Shown piece by piece: positions 22,872 to 30,543 of a stretch of 39,669 bases of DNA. Made by a program: the position numbers and the translations under genes. The notes beneath the pieces were generated by a model. That model saw only the letters and a list, made by a program, of their open reading frames with translations, was not told where the DNA came from and ran no database searches. Position 1 is the stretch's first letter. Each line of letters opens with the position of its first letter. The DNA is taken from the NCBI GenBank assembly GCA_017542125.1, contig JAFXXU010000002.1, forward strand, positions 1 to 39,669. Reading direction: 5' to 3'. This stretch comes from Ruminococcus sp. (GTDB taxonomy: Bacteria; Bacillota; Clostridia; Oscillospirales; Ruminococcaceae).

Positions 22872-23993
22872 ATGTCTTACGAGTATGTTGAAGCACCTGT
22901 TGAGGGAGCAAGGATCAAGGTCATCGGTGTTGGCGGCGGCGGCGGAAACGCTCTTAACTGTATCGCAAGCCAGGGCATCACCGGAAACGTTGATTATATC
23001 GCTATAAATACCGATATCCAGGCACTCAAGAATTCCAAGGCGACTGAGAAGATACAGATCGGCGCTAAGCTCACCCACGGTCTCGGCGCAGGCGCAAAGC
23101 CTGAGATCGGCGAGGCTTCCGCTCAGGAGAGCAAGGAAGAGATCAGCGAGGTCATCAAGGACGCCGATATGGTATTCATCACCGCAGGTATGGGCGGCGG
23201 TACCGGTACAGGCGCAGCTCCCGTGGTAGCTCAGATAGCTCAGGAGATGGACAAGCTCACCGTTGCGGTAGTTACCAAGCCCTTCAAGTTCGAGGGCCCC
23301 AAGAAGATGGAAAAGGCTGAAAAGGGCATCGCTGCAATGCTGGCTCACGTTGACGCTCTTATCGTCATCCCCAACCAGAACCTCCTTACCGGCGGCCAGA
23401 AGCTCACTATGAGACAGAGCTACGCCCTCGCAGACGAGGTACTTAAGAACGACGTTATCTCCATCGCAGAGATCATTACCAGACACGACGAGATCAACGT
23501 TGACTTCGCAGATATAACCACTATCATCAAGAACGCCGGCTTCGCTCATATGGCTAAGGGCCACGGCACCGGCAAGGATAAGGTTGCTGACGTTGTTTCT
23601 CAGGTGATCGCCAGCGACCTGCTCGAGACCTCTATCAAGGGCGCAAAGAGACTGCTCGTAAATATCACCATGAGCGAGGATATCGTTGTTGACGAGATCG
23701 ACGAGCTCACCAATGCCATCACCGAGGCTGTGGACGACGATGCAGAGATCATCTTCGGTAACGGCTACGATCCCGATGCCAACGACGAGGTATATGTTAC
23801 CGTTATCGCCGCTGACTTCGACGATGCAGCCAGACAGGCCGAGAGCACCAAGAGAGCTGCGTTCTCAGCAAGCTACAGACCCTCTGAGGCTGACGCTAAG
23901 GCAGATGCCGAGGCAAGACATAAGGCGGGCGTTAAGGCTGCCGATAATCCGGACTATTACGACGACATTTTCAACATATTCAAGACTAAGTAA
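22872..23993 (+). CDS. ftsZ: Cell division GTPase FtsZ
   Basis: This 373-residue tubulin homologue forms the Z ring. The GTP-binding signature GMGGGTGTGAAP lies at about 106-117, the glycine-rich GVGGGGGNALN at 19-29, and the T7 loop NVDFADI that supplies the catalytic Asp at about 209-215. The C-terminal linker after the core is short and charged (SEADAKADAEARHKAG), and the protein ends DDIFNIFKTK, a variant of the usual conserved C-terminal peptide that binds FtsA, SepF and ZapA-like partners. No ftsA precedes it, unlike in Bacillus. A GGAGG site lies 8-12 bases before the ATG. Codon choice is noticeably more biased than in the rest of the cluster, as expected for an abundant protein. Confidence 0.98.
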   Translation: MSYEYVEAPVEGARIKVIGVGGGGGNALNCIASQGITGNVDYIAINTDIQALKNSKATEKIQIGAKLTHGLGAGAKPEIGEASAQESKEEISEVIKDADMVFITAGMGGGTGTGAAPVVAQIAQEMDKLTVAVVTKPFKFEGPKKMEKAEKGIAAMLAHVDALIVIPNQNLLTGGQKLTMRQSYALADEVLKNDVISIAEIITRHDEINVDFADITTIIKNAGFAHMAKGHGTGKDKVADVVSQVIASDLLETSIKGAKRLLVNITMSEDIVVDEIDELTNAITEAVDDDAEIIFGNGYDPDANDEVYVTVIAADFDDAARQAESTKRAAFSASYRPSEADAKADAEARHKAGVKAADNPDYYDDIFNIFKTK

Positions 23994-24002
23994 TATCGTA
24001 TG

Positions 24003-24036
24003 GGACGGACATTAAGGTGTTCGTCCTGTTCATTTT
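24003..24036 (+). terminator. Probable terminator of ftsZ
   Basis: GGACGGAC (24003-24010) pairs with GTTCGTCC (24019-24026), one wobble, and is followed by TGTTCATTTT. The T tract is imperfect. Confidence 0.6.
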
Positions 24037-24140
24037 ATTATCAAGAGTTCGTAACCCTTTATTAACATAGGAATAATGCACAAATCAGCAGCGCCGTTTT
24101 TGTGACTATCTATGAACTTTTGGAAATTACTTTAAATCAG

Positions 24141-24169
24141 TTGAAAAACTAACTAAATCATTGTATAAT
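24141..24169 (+). promoter_or_regulatory. Strong SigA-type promoter of the DivIVA-like gene
   Basis: TTGAAA (24141-24146) and consensus TATAAT (24164-24169) are separated by 17 bases, 36 bases upstream of the start codon. Confidence 0.88.
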
Positions 24170-24205
24170 AAATGTATATAAATTATCTTATGGAGGTAGT
24201 TGAAA

Positions 24206-25159
24206 ATGGCAAATAACGGTTATCTCAGAACGGTCAGAATGGGCGGTTTCGATAAGTCTGACGTTCTTGCATATGTTGACGACCTGAACTCGAAGATCTA
24301 TAATCTCGAGAATAAGGTCAAGGATCAGGAGGAGACTATCGCTCGCCTCGAGAGATCTGCCGGTGACGTCAATGCTGATTTTGAGGGCAAGGCCGAGCTG
24401 GAAAAGAAGGTCGAGGAGGCTAAGAATAAGGTAGCAGAGCTGATGGCTTCCACCGATACCATGAAAGTACAGATCGCTGACTATGAGCAGGTCATCTCCG
24501 AGAAGGAGGCTGAGCTCGAAAAGCAGAAGAATGAGATCGAGGATCTCAAGGAAAAGCTGGAGCAGGCTGAGGCTAACGCAGGCTCCGCTCCCGCAGCTCC
24601 CGCATTCGACCTCGGTACCGTATTCATCGAGGCTCAGAATACCGCCAATAAGATAGTTTCCGAGGCTAAGAAGGCCGCTAAGAATATGACCGATGAGGCT
24701 GAGGCTCAGGCCAACCAGATCATCGACGACGCCAATGCCCAGGCCGAGACCACCGTTACCGGCGCTCAGGCTGAGGCTACCAGAACTCTCGAGACCGCAA
24801 GATCCAGCGCTGCTGCTATGACCTCCACCGCTAAGGCAGAGGCTGATGCAGTTACCGCTAAGGCTAACAACGATGCTGCCGAGGTCACCGCTAAGGCTAA
24901 CAGCGAGGCTGCTGCTACCACAGCTCAGGCTCAGGCTCAGGCCAAGAAGATGATCGACGACGCTACCGCCGAGGCCGGCATCATCAGAGCTAAGTCCGCC
25001 GATCTCAGAGCTTCCGTTAAGAACGAGTATTCTACTCTCAGCGAGAATATCACTCAGGTGATCTCTTCGCTGAACGACCTCTTCGGCGCAAGCATCGGCT
25101 CCGCCAACAAGGCAAGAGACCTTATCGACGACGGTCTTGCTCTTGTTGAGGAGGAGTAA
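24206..25159 (+). CDS. DivIVA-like coiled-coil protein with Ala-rich helical repeats
   Basis: This 317-residue protein starts with a segment (RTVRMGGFDKSDVLAYVDDLNSKI) like the membrane-curvature-sensing N-terminus of DivIVA/GpsB proteins. It then shows a long coiled coil to about residue 120, an Ala/Pro linker (GSAPAAPA) and a second, very Ala-rich helix with near-hendecad repeats of the A-x-AxAKANxEAA kind to about 275. The end is amphipathic (LRASVKNEYSTLSENITQVI). DivIVA-type proteins mark poles and septa, and the gene follows ftsZ with its own strong promoter, so a division or envelope-scaffold role is likely. The ATG follows GGAGGT by 8 bases. Its stop codon overlaps the next start (TAATG). 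The repeat part resembles LEA/apolipoprotein helices; homology there may be only compositional. Confidence 0.7.
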   Translation: MANNGYLRTVRMGGFDKSDVLAYVDDLNSKIYNLENKVKDQEETIARLERSAGDVNADFEGKAELEKKVEEAKNKVAELMASTDTMKVQIADYEQVISEKEAELEKQKNEIEDLKEKLEQAEANAGSAPAAPAFDLGTVFIEAQNTANKIVSEAKKAAKNMTDEAEAQANQIIDDANAQAETTVTGAQAEATRTLETARSSAAAMTSTAKAEADAVTAKANNDAAEVTAKANSEAAATTAQAQAQAKKMIDDATAEAGIIRAKSADLRASVKNEYSTLSENITQVISSLNDLFGASIGSANKARDLIDDGLALVEEE

Positions 25160-25716
25160 TGTCCGAGCCCGTAAAGGTCAGCGTATCCGAGCTGCGGGAG
25201 AAGGCTCCCACCCTTCGGTGCGGTGATAAGATACTTCTCACGGGTACCGTCTATACCTCCCGCGATGCCGCGCATAAAAGGATAATGGCCCTGATAGATG
25301 AGGGCAAAGAGCTCCCTTATGATATGAAGGACGCCGTTATCTACTACGCAGGGCCCACTCCGGCTCCGGAGGGGAAGCCCATCGGCTCCTGCGGTCCCAC
25401 TACCTCCGGCAGAATGGACCGCTTCGCACCCAGGCTCCTGGATATGGGTCTGGTGGCTATGATCGGTAAGGGCGAGCGCAGCAAAGAGGTCAGGGACGCC
25501 ATCGTGAGAAACAAGGCTGTTTATCTTTGCGCCGTGGGCGGCGCAGGTGCATTGGCCTGCAACTGTATAAAAAGCTGTGAGGTCATTGCCTTTGAGGATC
25601 TCGGCTGTGAGTCGGTAAAACGGCTGCAGGTCGAGGATTTCCCCCTGATAGTTGCAAATGACTGCCTGGGCGGCGATATATTTGAGCGCGGCAGAGCGGA
25701 GTTTGCAAGGCTATAG
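25159..25716 (+). CDS. fumB: Fumarate hydratase class I, beta subunit (Fe-S hydro-lyase C-terminal type)
   Basis: This 185-residue protein matches the beta subunit of two-subunit class I fumarases and tartrate dehydratases. It shows LRCGDKILLTGTVYTSRDAAHKR at the start, YAGPTPAPEGKPIGSCGPTTSGRMD around residues 56-80, and MIGKGERSKEV. The alpha subunit, which carries the cysteines of the 4Fe-4S cluster and is normally directly upstream, is not in the window; a DivIVA-like gene with a one-base stop/start overlap is there instead. The alpha gene may be elsewhere in the genome. The symbol is given by family, and tartrate or mesaconate specificity cannot be excluded. Confidence 0.88.
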   Translation: MSEPVKVSVSELREKAPTLRCGDKILLTGTVYTSRDAAHKRIMALIDEGKELPYDMKDAVIYYAGPTPAPEGKPIGSCGPTTSGRMDRFAPRLLDMGLVAMIGKGERSKEVRDAIVRNKAVYLCAVGGAGALACNCIKSCEVIAFEDLGCESVKRLQVEDFPLIVANDCLGGDIFERGRAEFARL

Positions 25717-25735
25717 AATTATGAAGCTTTTCAAT

Positions 25736-25771
25736 GCGCCTGTGCCCGAAACTGCGGCATAGGCGCTTTTT
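25736..25771 (+). terminator. Terminator of the DivIVA-fumarase unit
   Basis: GCGCCT and TGCC pair with GGCA and AGGCGC (25736-25766) around a nine-base loop, followed by TTTTT. Confidence 0.88.
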
Positions 25772-25866
25772 ATGGCGGTTATTCGTCAAAATAACTATGA
25801 TAGCTTCGGGAAATATGTTGAATGATACAAATATTTCTTAATTATTAAGTTTTTTTAAAACTTTAC

Positions 25867-25895
25867 TTGACATTAAATTTTCCAAATGTTATTAT
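25867..25895 (+). promoter_or_regulatory. SigA-type promoter of the sigH-like gene
   Basis: Consensus TTGACA (25867-25872) and TATTAT (25890-25895) are 17 bases apart, about 35 bases before the start codon. Confidence 0.88.
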
Positions 25896-25929
25896 ATAAA
25901 TACATCTTGGATCGGCGAGGTATGTGCTG

Positions 25930-26490
25930 ATGGACGTTGGTGCTACGGCTTCACTCAGGGAGCTTTGCAATGAGGATCTTATCTCTCTGTGCAGGGAGGA
26001 TGACCGCAGTGCGCTTTCCGAGCTGATAGTCCGCTTCGCACCCTCTGTAAGAAAGCGCGCCGAATCCTTTGCAGGCACCGCTCACGATGACCTGATGCAG
26101 GAGGGCTTTCTGGCTCTGCTGGATGCAGTGAGAAATTATTCTCCCGACAGGGGGGCATCCTTTGCCACCTTTGCTTCAGCGTGCATCAGGAACAGAATGA
26201 TCAATGTCAGCAAAAGGATCGGTCTCGACCACGATGAGCTCCCCGATGAGCTGGATATCCCCGATGACCCCTCGGAGATCCCCGAGAATATCCTTATGGA
26301 GAATGAGGGCTTGAAGGAGCTCTACCATAAGATCGAGGGGACGCTGTCAAGCCTTGAAATGAAGGTCATGAGGTACTATGTCGCGGGGCACAGCTACCGC
26401 TGTATCGCGGAGCAGCTGGGTATCGAGGAAAAGTCGGTGGATAACGCGGTGCAGAGGATGAGGCATAAGCTGAGAGCCGTCCTGAGATGA
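25930..26490 (+). CDS. sigH: RNA polymerase sigma factor, SigH-like
   Basis: This 186-residue sigma-70 family protein has region 2 (DDLMQEGFLALLDAVRNYSPDRGASFATFASACIRNRM, about residues 55-92) with the core-binding and -10-melting elements, and a C-terminal region 4 helix-turn-helix (YRCIAEQLGIEEKSVDNAVQRMRHK). Its size and motif spelling best match SigH/Spo0H, which switches on early sporulation in Bacillus and Clostridia. The ATG at 25930 is 9 bases after GAGG; a GTG at 25924 is the alternative. The rpmG-secE-nusG genes that often follow sigH are not present here. The call fits the CotJ operon elsewhere in the window. Confidence 0.85.
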   Translation: MDVGATASLRELCNEDLISLCREDDRSALSELIVRFAPSVRKRAESFAGTAHDDLMQEGFLALLDAVRNYSPDRGASFATFASACIRNRMINVSKRIGLDHDELPDELDIPDDPSEIPENILMENEGLKELYHKIEGTLSSLEMKVMRYYVAGHSYRCIAEQLGIEEKSVDNAVQRMRHKLRAVLR

Positions 26491-26497
26491 AGATATA

Positions 26498-26567
26498 GCC
26501 AACGTAGCTTAATTGCAGAGCGTTGTTAGAAATTCTACAAAGATGCCGGTGCAAGTCCGGTCGGGGC
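26498..26567 (+). pseudogene. Degenerate tRNA-like sequence
   Basis: Directly after the sigH-like stop codon lie 70 bases laid out like a tRNA. The start is GCCAACG-TA. A D-arm-like block GCTTAATTGCAGAGC (26507-26521) and a T-arm-like block GCCGG-TGCAAGT-CCGGT (26545-26561) sit at roughly the correct distance. The start and D arm resemble Firmicute tRNA-Thr-type genes. However, the acceptor strands (GCCAACG and TCGGGGC) pair poorly, the anticodon arm is irregular (TTGT/ACAA with a bulged inner AGA/TCT), the D loop has GC in place of GG, and the T loop has TG in place of TT. It is therefore a decayed tRNA or an RNA mimicking one; a functional tRNA is unlikely. The T-arm-like block also resembles part of a cobalamin riboswitch core, but the rest is missing. 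Confidence 0.4.
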
Positions 26568-26593
26568 AAAATTTTTTAGCGAGGTAAAGAATC

Positions 26594-26872
26594 ATGTACG
26601 AGGACAAGACATTAGTATGTAAGGATTGCGGAAATGAGTTCGTATTCACCGCAGGCGAGCAGGAGTTTTTTGCTGAGAAAGGCTTCACCCACGAGCCCGT
26701 TCGCTGCAAGAATTGCCGTGACGCAAGAAAGAATGCGTCCAGAGAGGGCAGGCAGATGTATGACGCTGTTTGCGCTAACTGCGGCAAGGAAGCAAAGATC
26801 CCCTTCAAGCCCAGAGAGGACAGACCCGTTTACTGCAGCGAGTGCTTCGCTCAGATGAAGCAGGATCAGTGA
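26594..26872 (+). CDS. Small zinc-ribbon protein with four CxxC motifs
   Basis: This 92-residue protein has CKDC near residue 10, CKNC near 37, CANC near 56 and CSEC near 79, enough for two zinc ribbons; each pair brackets 20-odd residues. It belongs to the CxxC-x-CxxC zinc-ribbon proteins common in Clostridia and related to cold-shock-associated small proteins; the exact function is not known. It is basic in the middle (RDARKNASREGRQ), which suits nucleic-acid binding. The ATG follows GCGAGG by about 10 bases, and the tRNA-like sequence forms the start of its leader. A strong terminator follows. Confidence 0.85.
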   Translation: MYEDKTLVCKDCGNEFVFTAGEQEFFAEKGFTHEPVRCKNCRDARKNASREGRQMYDAVCANCGKEAKIPFKPREDRPVYCSECFAQMKQDQ

Positions 26873-26889
26873 TCTATATACGTAAATGT

Positions 26890-26923
26890 CAGCTCCGAGG
26901 GGAAACTCTCGGAGCTTTTCTTT
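26890..26923 (+). terminator. Terminator of the zinc-ribbon gene
   Basis: AGCTCCGAG (26891-26899) pairs perfectly with CTCGGAGCT (26908-26916), followed by TTTCTTT. Confidence 0.9.
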
Positions 26924-27044
26924 GTATATGCTGCATAGTTCCACGGATGTGAATTTGTGCATCTCTACAAAGTTTGAAAAAAGTGAGTGAAATCGTCACG
27001 TTTGTCGTATAAAGAGATATAAGAATTTTAAAGGAGGTATCCTT

Positions 27045-28160
27045 ATGAAAATATCATTTTTATGTCTCGCAGTATCCGTTATGGCACTTACTTCCTGCTC
27101 CGGCTCCGACAGCACCAAAAACCCGGACGTCGATCTCACCGCCGTTGAGGCCAGACAAGCCTTCAAGGGCGCCGAGGAGCTTATGGGTCAGGACTACGGC
27201 AGCTTCACAATGCCCGCGGCCTTCGACATCCCGCAGCTAAGCGAGGTCTACGAGATCAGCTACAACACCGAGTTCCCGGACTATGACAAGCAGAAGCTCT
27301 CAGACCTCTTCACAAAATTCGGCGGCGAGCTTTTTGATAAAAGCCAGCTGTCAGAGGACGGCACGGGCGGCTACTATTTCGGCAGCGATAAGCTGAATTG
27401 CTCCTATCTCACCGGTATGCTCGATATGTCCTTTGTCAACGAGCAGCCCGACCCGGAGACCCAGGCCGAACAGCCCGAAATGAAGCTGCTGGGGCATTAC
27501 AGCGTCGGCAGCCAATTCGATGAGACGGTAACTCTCAACGGGATCGACACCTCCGTCGGGCAGCTGGCGGGATTTCTGGATGCTGAGCTCAACCAGCTTT
27601 TGGTGGGCTTCACCGAGCCCTACGAGCTCCGTGCCCAGGTCATCGAGGCCTACAACACAAGCAATGTGTTCGCAAACTGCGCCTACACTTTGGAGGGCAT
27701 CCCCCTGCAGAACTGGCGCTCAGCCTCCAGACGTCTGATCGAGGGCAAGGGAGTGGAGTATTTCGACTGCTTCAACGTCAACGCCGAGCTGCAGAGCACC
27801 GATAAGATCAGCCTTGTATACAGCTGGGGCGGGCCTCCGAACATCCTCGAAAAGAAAAAGCTGGAATCTATCATCCCCCTGAAACGGGCGGTCGGCATAC
27901 TGCAAAGCACCCTCGACCCCGCCGATCTTTATAACTTCAAGGATGTGCAGCTGATGTACTGCGGAACAGTCGTCAACCCGAGGACCAGCGACATAGTCAA
28001 CGATGCGGAGGTGGATTCCCAGCAGCAGGCCGCCTTCCGTGCCGAGACCAAGACCCTGAGACCCATGTGGTGCTTCTTTGTGGACTTTGACAGTGATAAC
28101 TACAATGAGCAGGTCATCAGGGTCAACGCCGTCACCGGCGAAGTTATCCTCGATCTGTAA
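27045..28160 (+). CDS. Lipoprotein paralogue 1 of a tandem triplet, unknown function
   Basis: This 371-residue secreted lipoprotein has a signal peptide with lipobox LTSC (lipidated Cys18). It shares the full layout of the next two genes: a x-QAFKGAEELMGQ-like motif near residue 40, a LSEVYEISYNT-like strand, a central FLDAELNQL helix, IPLKRAVGILQ, DVQLMYCG, LRPMWCFF and a final VNAVTGEVILDL. The TGEV ending is seen in PepSY/YycI-like beta domains, which suggests a related fold, but I do not assign the family. It is the most divergent of the three. The ATG follows AAAGGAGGT. The three genes form one unit with gaps of 13 bases. No clear SigA promoter is seen in the 120 bases upstream. Confidence 0.85.
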   Translation: MKISFLCLAVSVMALTSCSGSDSTKNPDVDLTAVEARQAFKGAEELMGQDYGSFTMPAAFDIPQLSEVYEISYNTEFPDYDKQKLSDLFTKFGGELFDKSQLSEDGTGGYYFGSDKLNCSYLTGMLDMSFVNEQPDPETQAEQPEMKLLGHYSVGSQFDETVTLNGIDTSVGQLAGFLDAELNQLLVGFTEPYELRAQVIEAYNTSNVFANCAYTLEGIPLQNWRSASRRLIEGKGVEYFDCFNVNAELQSTDKISLVYSWGGPPNILEKKKLESIIPLKRAVGILQSTLDPADLYNFKDVQLMYCGTVVNPRTSDIVNDAEVDSQQQAAFRAETKTLRPMWCFFVDFDSDNYNEQVIRVNAVTGEVILDL

Positions 28161-28243
28161 AGGAGGCAGCTTTATGAAAAAACACTTGCTGTGCCTTATT
28201 GCAGGCGCGATGATACTTGCCTCCTGCTCCTCCTCGGAGAGCA
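28155..28243 (+). repeat. 89-bp perfect direct repeat, copy 1
   Basis: The sequence from the last codons of lipoprotein 1, through the spacer and ribosome site, to codon 24 of lipoprotein 2 is identical to 29275-29363, base for base over 89 bases. The coding regions outside it differ widely, so this reflects recent gene conversion or unequal crossover at the gene junctions. Confidence 0.95.
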
Positions 28244-29280
28244 GCAATGCGGGGGGCTACGACCTTTCTATGGTGGGGGTGAAGCAGGCATTTACGGGGG
28301 CTGACGAGCTTATGGGGGCTTACTATGAGAAATTCACTCTGCCCGAAAGCTTCGGCACCCCGGAGATCACCGAGCTCTATGAGCTTACCGTCAACACCGC
28401 CGATACCGACCTGGGTTCGGACAGGGTCAAAAGGCTGTTTTACGATTATCTCGGTGAGGGCGCAGAGTACGGCAGCTTTGTGACTGTGGGGAACAATACT
28501 GGGTATCATCTGGGTTTTACGGATGTTTCGGATCCCATAGGGAGCTGTAGCTATACAGGGAATAAGTTCAGGCTGTATCATACATATAAGCGTATCGATA
28601 CCGGCGAGACCTTCCCGGAGCATTATCGATGCCTCATCGGCAGCGGCACCGATACCGATATGACCATCATCGGCAAGCCCACCACCTCCGAGCAGGAGGC
28701 GGCGTATATCGAGAAATACCTCGATGAGCTGTTTGAGGGCTGCTTCGATTTTGGCATCAAGACCCAGCTTCTTGACGCATATTCAAACGGCGACATCACC
28801 GCCAACTGCGCCTTTGCTTATGCCGGGGTGCCGATCCAATCCTTTGAGACAGCCTACAGCGGCAAGGCGGGCAATTCCGGGAAGGAATACTATGCGTATT
28901 TTAATGCCGAGGTGGGGCTCGCCGGAAATAACGTGTTCTGGAGCATCGTTACCACACGGATCCCCCGGCTGGTGGATAAGCAGAGCATCGAACAGATCAT
29001 CTCACTGAAAAGGGCGGTGGGCATACTCCAAAACGTCCTTGACACCGACGAGGTCTACACCTTCAGCGATGTTAGGCTGATGTACTGCGGCAAGGAGGAG
29101 GATCACAGGACAGAAACCTCCAAAGCAGAGCTCAAGGAACAGGAGGAAAAGGAGTTCGATCTGCAGGAGCGGGTGCTCAGACCGATGTGGTGCTTCTTTA
29201 TCCTTGACCCCGACAGCATTTACACCGACCGCTGCATCAAAGTCAACGCCGTAACCGGAGAGGTCATCCTCGACCTGTAA
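28174..29280 (+). CDS. Lipoprotein paralogue 2 of a tandem triplet, unknown function
   Basis: This 368-residue lipoprotein starts MKKHLLCLIAGAMILASC (lipidated Cys18); the frame is open earlier, but this ATG has a perfect AAAGGAGG and a proper signal peptide. It shares QAFTGADELMG, ITELYELTVNT, IEKYLDELFEG, ISLKRAVGILQ, DVRLMYCG and KVNAVTGEVILDL with its neighbours. The middle (about residues 100-170) differs most from the other copies, consistent with diversification of a ligand or surface region. Function is unknown; all are predicted to be anchored to the outer face of the membrane. Confidence 0.85.
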   Translation: MKKHLLCLIAGAMILASCSSSESSNAGGYDLSMVGVKQAFTGADELMGAYYEKFTLPESFGTPEITELYELTVNTADTDLGSDRVKRLFYDYLGEGAEYGSFVTVGNNTGYHLGFTDVSDPIGSCSYTGNKFRLYHTYKRIDTGETFPEHYRCLIGSGTDTDMTIIGKPTTSEQEAAYIEKYLDELFEGCFDFGIKTQLLDAYSNGDITANCAFAYAGVPIQSFETAYSGKAGNSGKEYYAYFNAEVGLAGNNVFWSIVTTRIPRLVDKQSIEQIISLKRAVGILQNVLDTDEVYTFSDVRLMYCGKEEDHRTETSKAELKEQEEKEFDLQERVLRPMWCFFILDPDSIYTDRCIKVNAVTGEVILDL

Positions 29281-29363
29281 AGGAGGCAGCTTTATGAAAA
29301 AACACTTGCTGTGCCTTATTGCAGGCGCGATGATACTTGCCTCCTGCTCCTCCTCGGAGAGCA
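29275..29363 (+). repeat. 89-bp perfect direct repeat, copy 2
   Basis: This is identical to 28155-28243 and spans the junction of lipoproteins 2 and 3. The offset of 1120 bases equals one gene plus spacer, so recombination between the copies would delete or add exactly one lipoprotein gene in frame. Confidence 0.95.
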
Positions 29364-30433
29364 ATTCGGATGGTTCAGATACTCCCTCAGGCGGCAGCGA
29401 TAACTCCTTTGAGATAGACCTTACCGCAACGGAAGCGCGGCAGGCATATAAGGGTGCCGAGCTGCTTATGGGGCAGGCCTTTGAGCAGTTCATCATGCCT
29501 GATACCTTTGAGATACCTCAGATAACCCAGCTCTATGAGCTGACCGTCAACACCGCAGCGGCCGATATCGACAGGGAGAGGCTGCAAAAGCTGTTCAGCG
29601 ATTTCGTCGGCGAGGGCTACGACCCCCAGCGCTTTATCGTCATCGGCAGCGACCTCGGCTATATGTATTCGGGGGAGGGTGAAAACGCTGCCTTCTGCAA
29701 ATATCAGGGGAACAGCTTTTTGCTGACCAATTTCGCCCTCTTTCCGGACGGTGAGGGCAGCCGGAACATATGGAGCGGCTTTACCGGTATAAACAGCGAT
29801 GAGGTGATTGACCTCGGTGAGCTACAGACCTCTGTGGGGCAGCAGGCAGCCTTTTTTGATAAAAAGCTGAATGAGCTGTTCGAGGGCATCCTCGACCCCT
29901 TTGAGATCAAGGCGGGCTATTTCGATGTGATCTCCGACGGCGGCATTTCTGCGGACTGCGCCCTGACTCTGGAGGGCATACCCCTCCAGGCCTGGGAAAC
30001 AGGCTTGCAGATGCAGCTGGCTTCCATTGACCCTGCAAAGCGCAGCGGCTCCGAGGAATACTTTGCGAATTTCGGGGTCAGTGCCGTGCTGCTGGGCGGG
30101 GAGCAGTTCGGGCTGATATCGGTATCCTCGGTGCCGAGGCTCCTTGAAAAGAGGGAGCTCAGTTCAGTCATCTCGCTGCAAAGGGCGGTGGGCATCCTGC
30201 AAACCGAGCTGGACAACGATACAGCCTATACCTTCAGCGATGTTTCGCTGATGTATACCGGGCTCATCACCGCTCCCCCGGATGCCGCCAACGCAAGGCA
30301 GCAGGAGGCCTACGCCGCCGAACCCGTCACCCTAAGACCCATGTGGTGCTTCTTCATCGAGTCCGGCAACGATACTCGGAGAGATTGCATTAAGGTAGAT
30401 GCCGTAACCGGAGAGGTGATCCTCGACCTCTGA
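29294..30433 (+). CDS. Lipoprotein paralogue 3 of a tandem triplet, unknown function
   Basis: This 379-residue lipoprotein has a signal peptide identical to that of paralogue 2 (Cys18 lipidated), followed by a Ser/Gly/Asp-rich linker (SDGSDTPSGGSDNSF). It then shows TEARQAYKGAELLMGQ, ITQLYELTVNT, FFDKKLNELFEG, ISLQRAVGILQ, DVSLMYTG, LRPMWCFF and VDAVTGEVILDL. Its N-terminal core is nearer to paralogue 1 while the leader equals paralogue 2, as expected from gene conversion. It is the last gene of the unit; no clear terminator follows, only AAAATTTC. Function is unknown. Confidence 0.85.
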   Translation: MKKHLLCLIAGAMILASCSSSESNSDGSDTPSGGSDNSFEIDLTATEARQAYKGAELLMGQAFEQFIMPDTFEIPQITQLYELTVNTAAADIDRERLQKLFSDFVGEGYDPQRFIVIGSDLGYMYSGEGENAAFCKYQGNSFLLTNFALFPDGEGSRNIWSGFTGINSDEVIDLGELQTSVGQQAAFFDKKLNELFEGILDPFEIKAGYFDVISDGGISADCALTLEGIPLQAWETGLQMQLASIDPAKRSGSEEYFANFGVSAVLLGGEQFGLISVSSVPRLLEKRELSSVISLQRAVGILQTELDNDTAYTFSDVSLMYTGLITAPPDAANARQQEAYAAEPVTLRPMWCFFIESGNDTRRDCIKVDAVTGEVILDL

Positions 30434-30460
30434 CCCCCTCCCCAAAATTTCAAAAGGGTA

Positions 30461-30489
30461 TTGCAATTTTGCCGCAAATGTGGTATAAT
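30461..30489 (+). promoter_or_regulatory. SigA-type promoter of the DUF1858 gene
   Basis: TTGCAA (30461-30466) and consensus TATAAT (30484-30489) are 17 bases apart, 55 bases before the start codon. Confidence 0.88.
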
Positions 30490-30543
30490 AAATATACCGA
30501 AACAGTAAACATTCGGGAAAGCAAAAGGAAGGGAGTAATAAAA

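Noticed and set aside
24720-24980. Repetitive GCTAAGGCTGAGGCT-like DNA as a CRISPR or tandem repeat array
   Set aside because: The repetition is at codon level and encodes the Ala-rich helical tail of the DivIVA-like protein; there are no uniform repeats and spacers.
26541-26567. Cobalamin riboswitch before the zinc-ribbon gene
   Set aside because: Only the CCGGTGCAAGTCCGG-like core resembles the B12 box region; the remaining conserved blocks are absent, the segment is too short, and the downstream gene is not B12-related.
26498-26567. Functional tRNA-Thr
   Set aside because: The acceptor strands do not pair over seven bases and the anticodon arm is irregular, so a working tRNA is unlikely.
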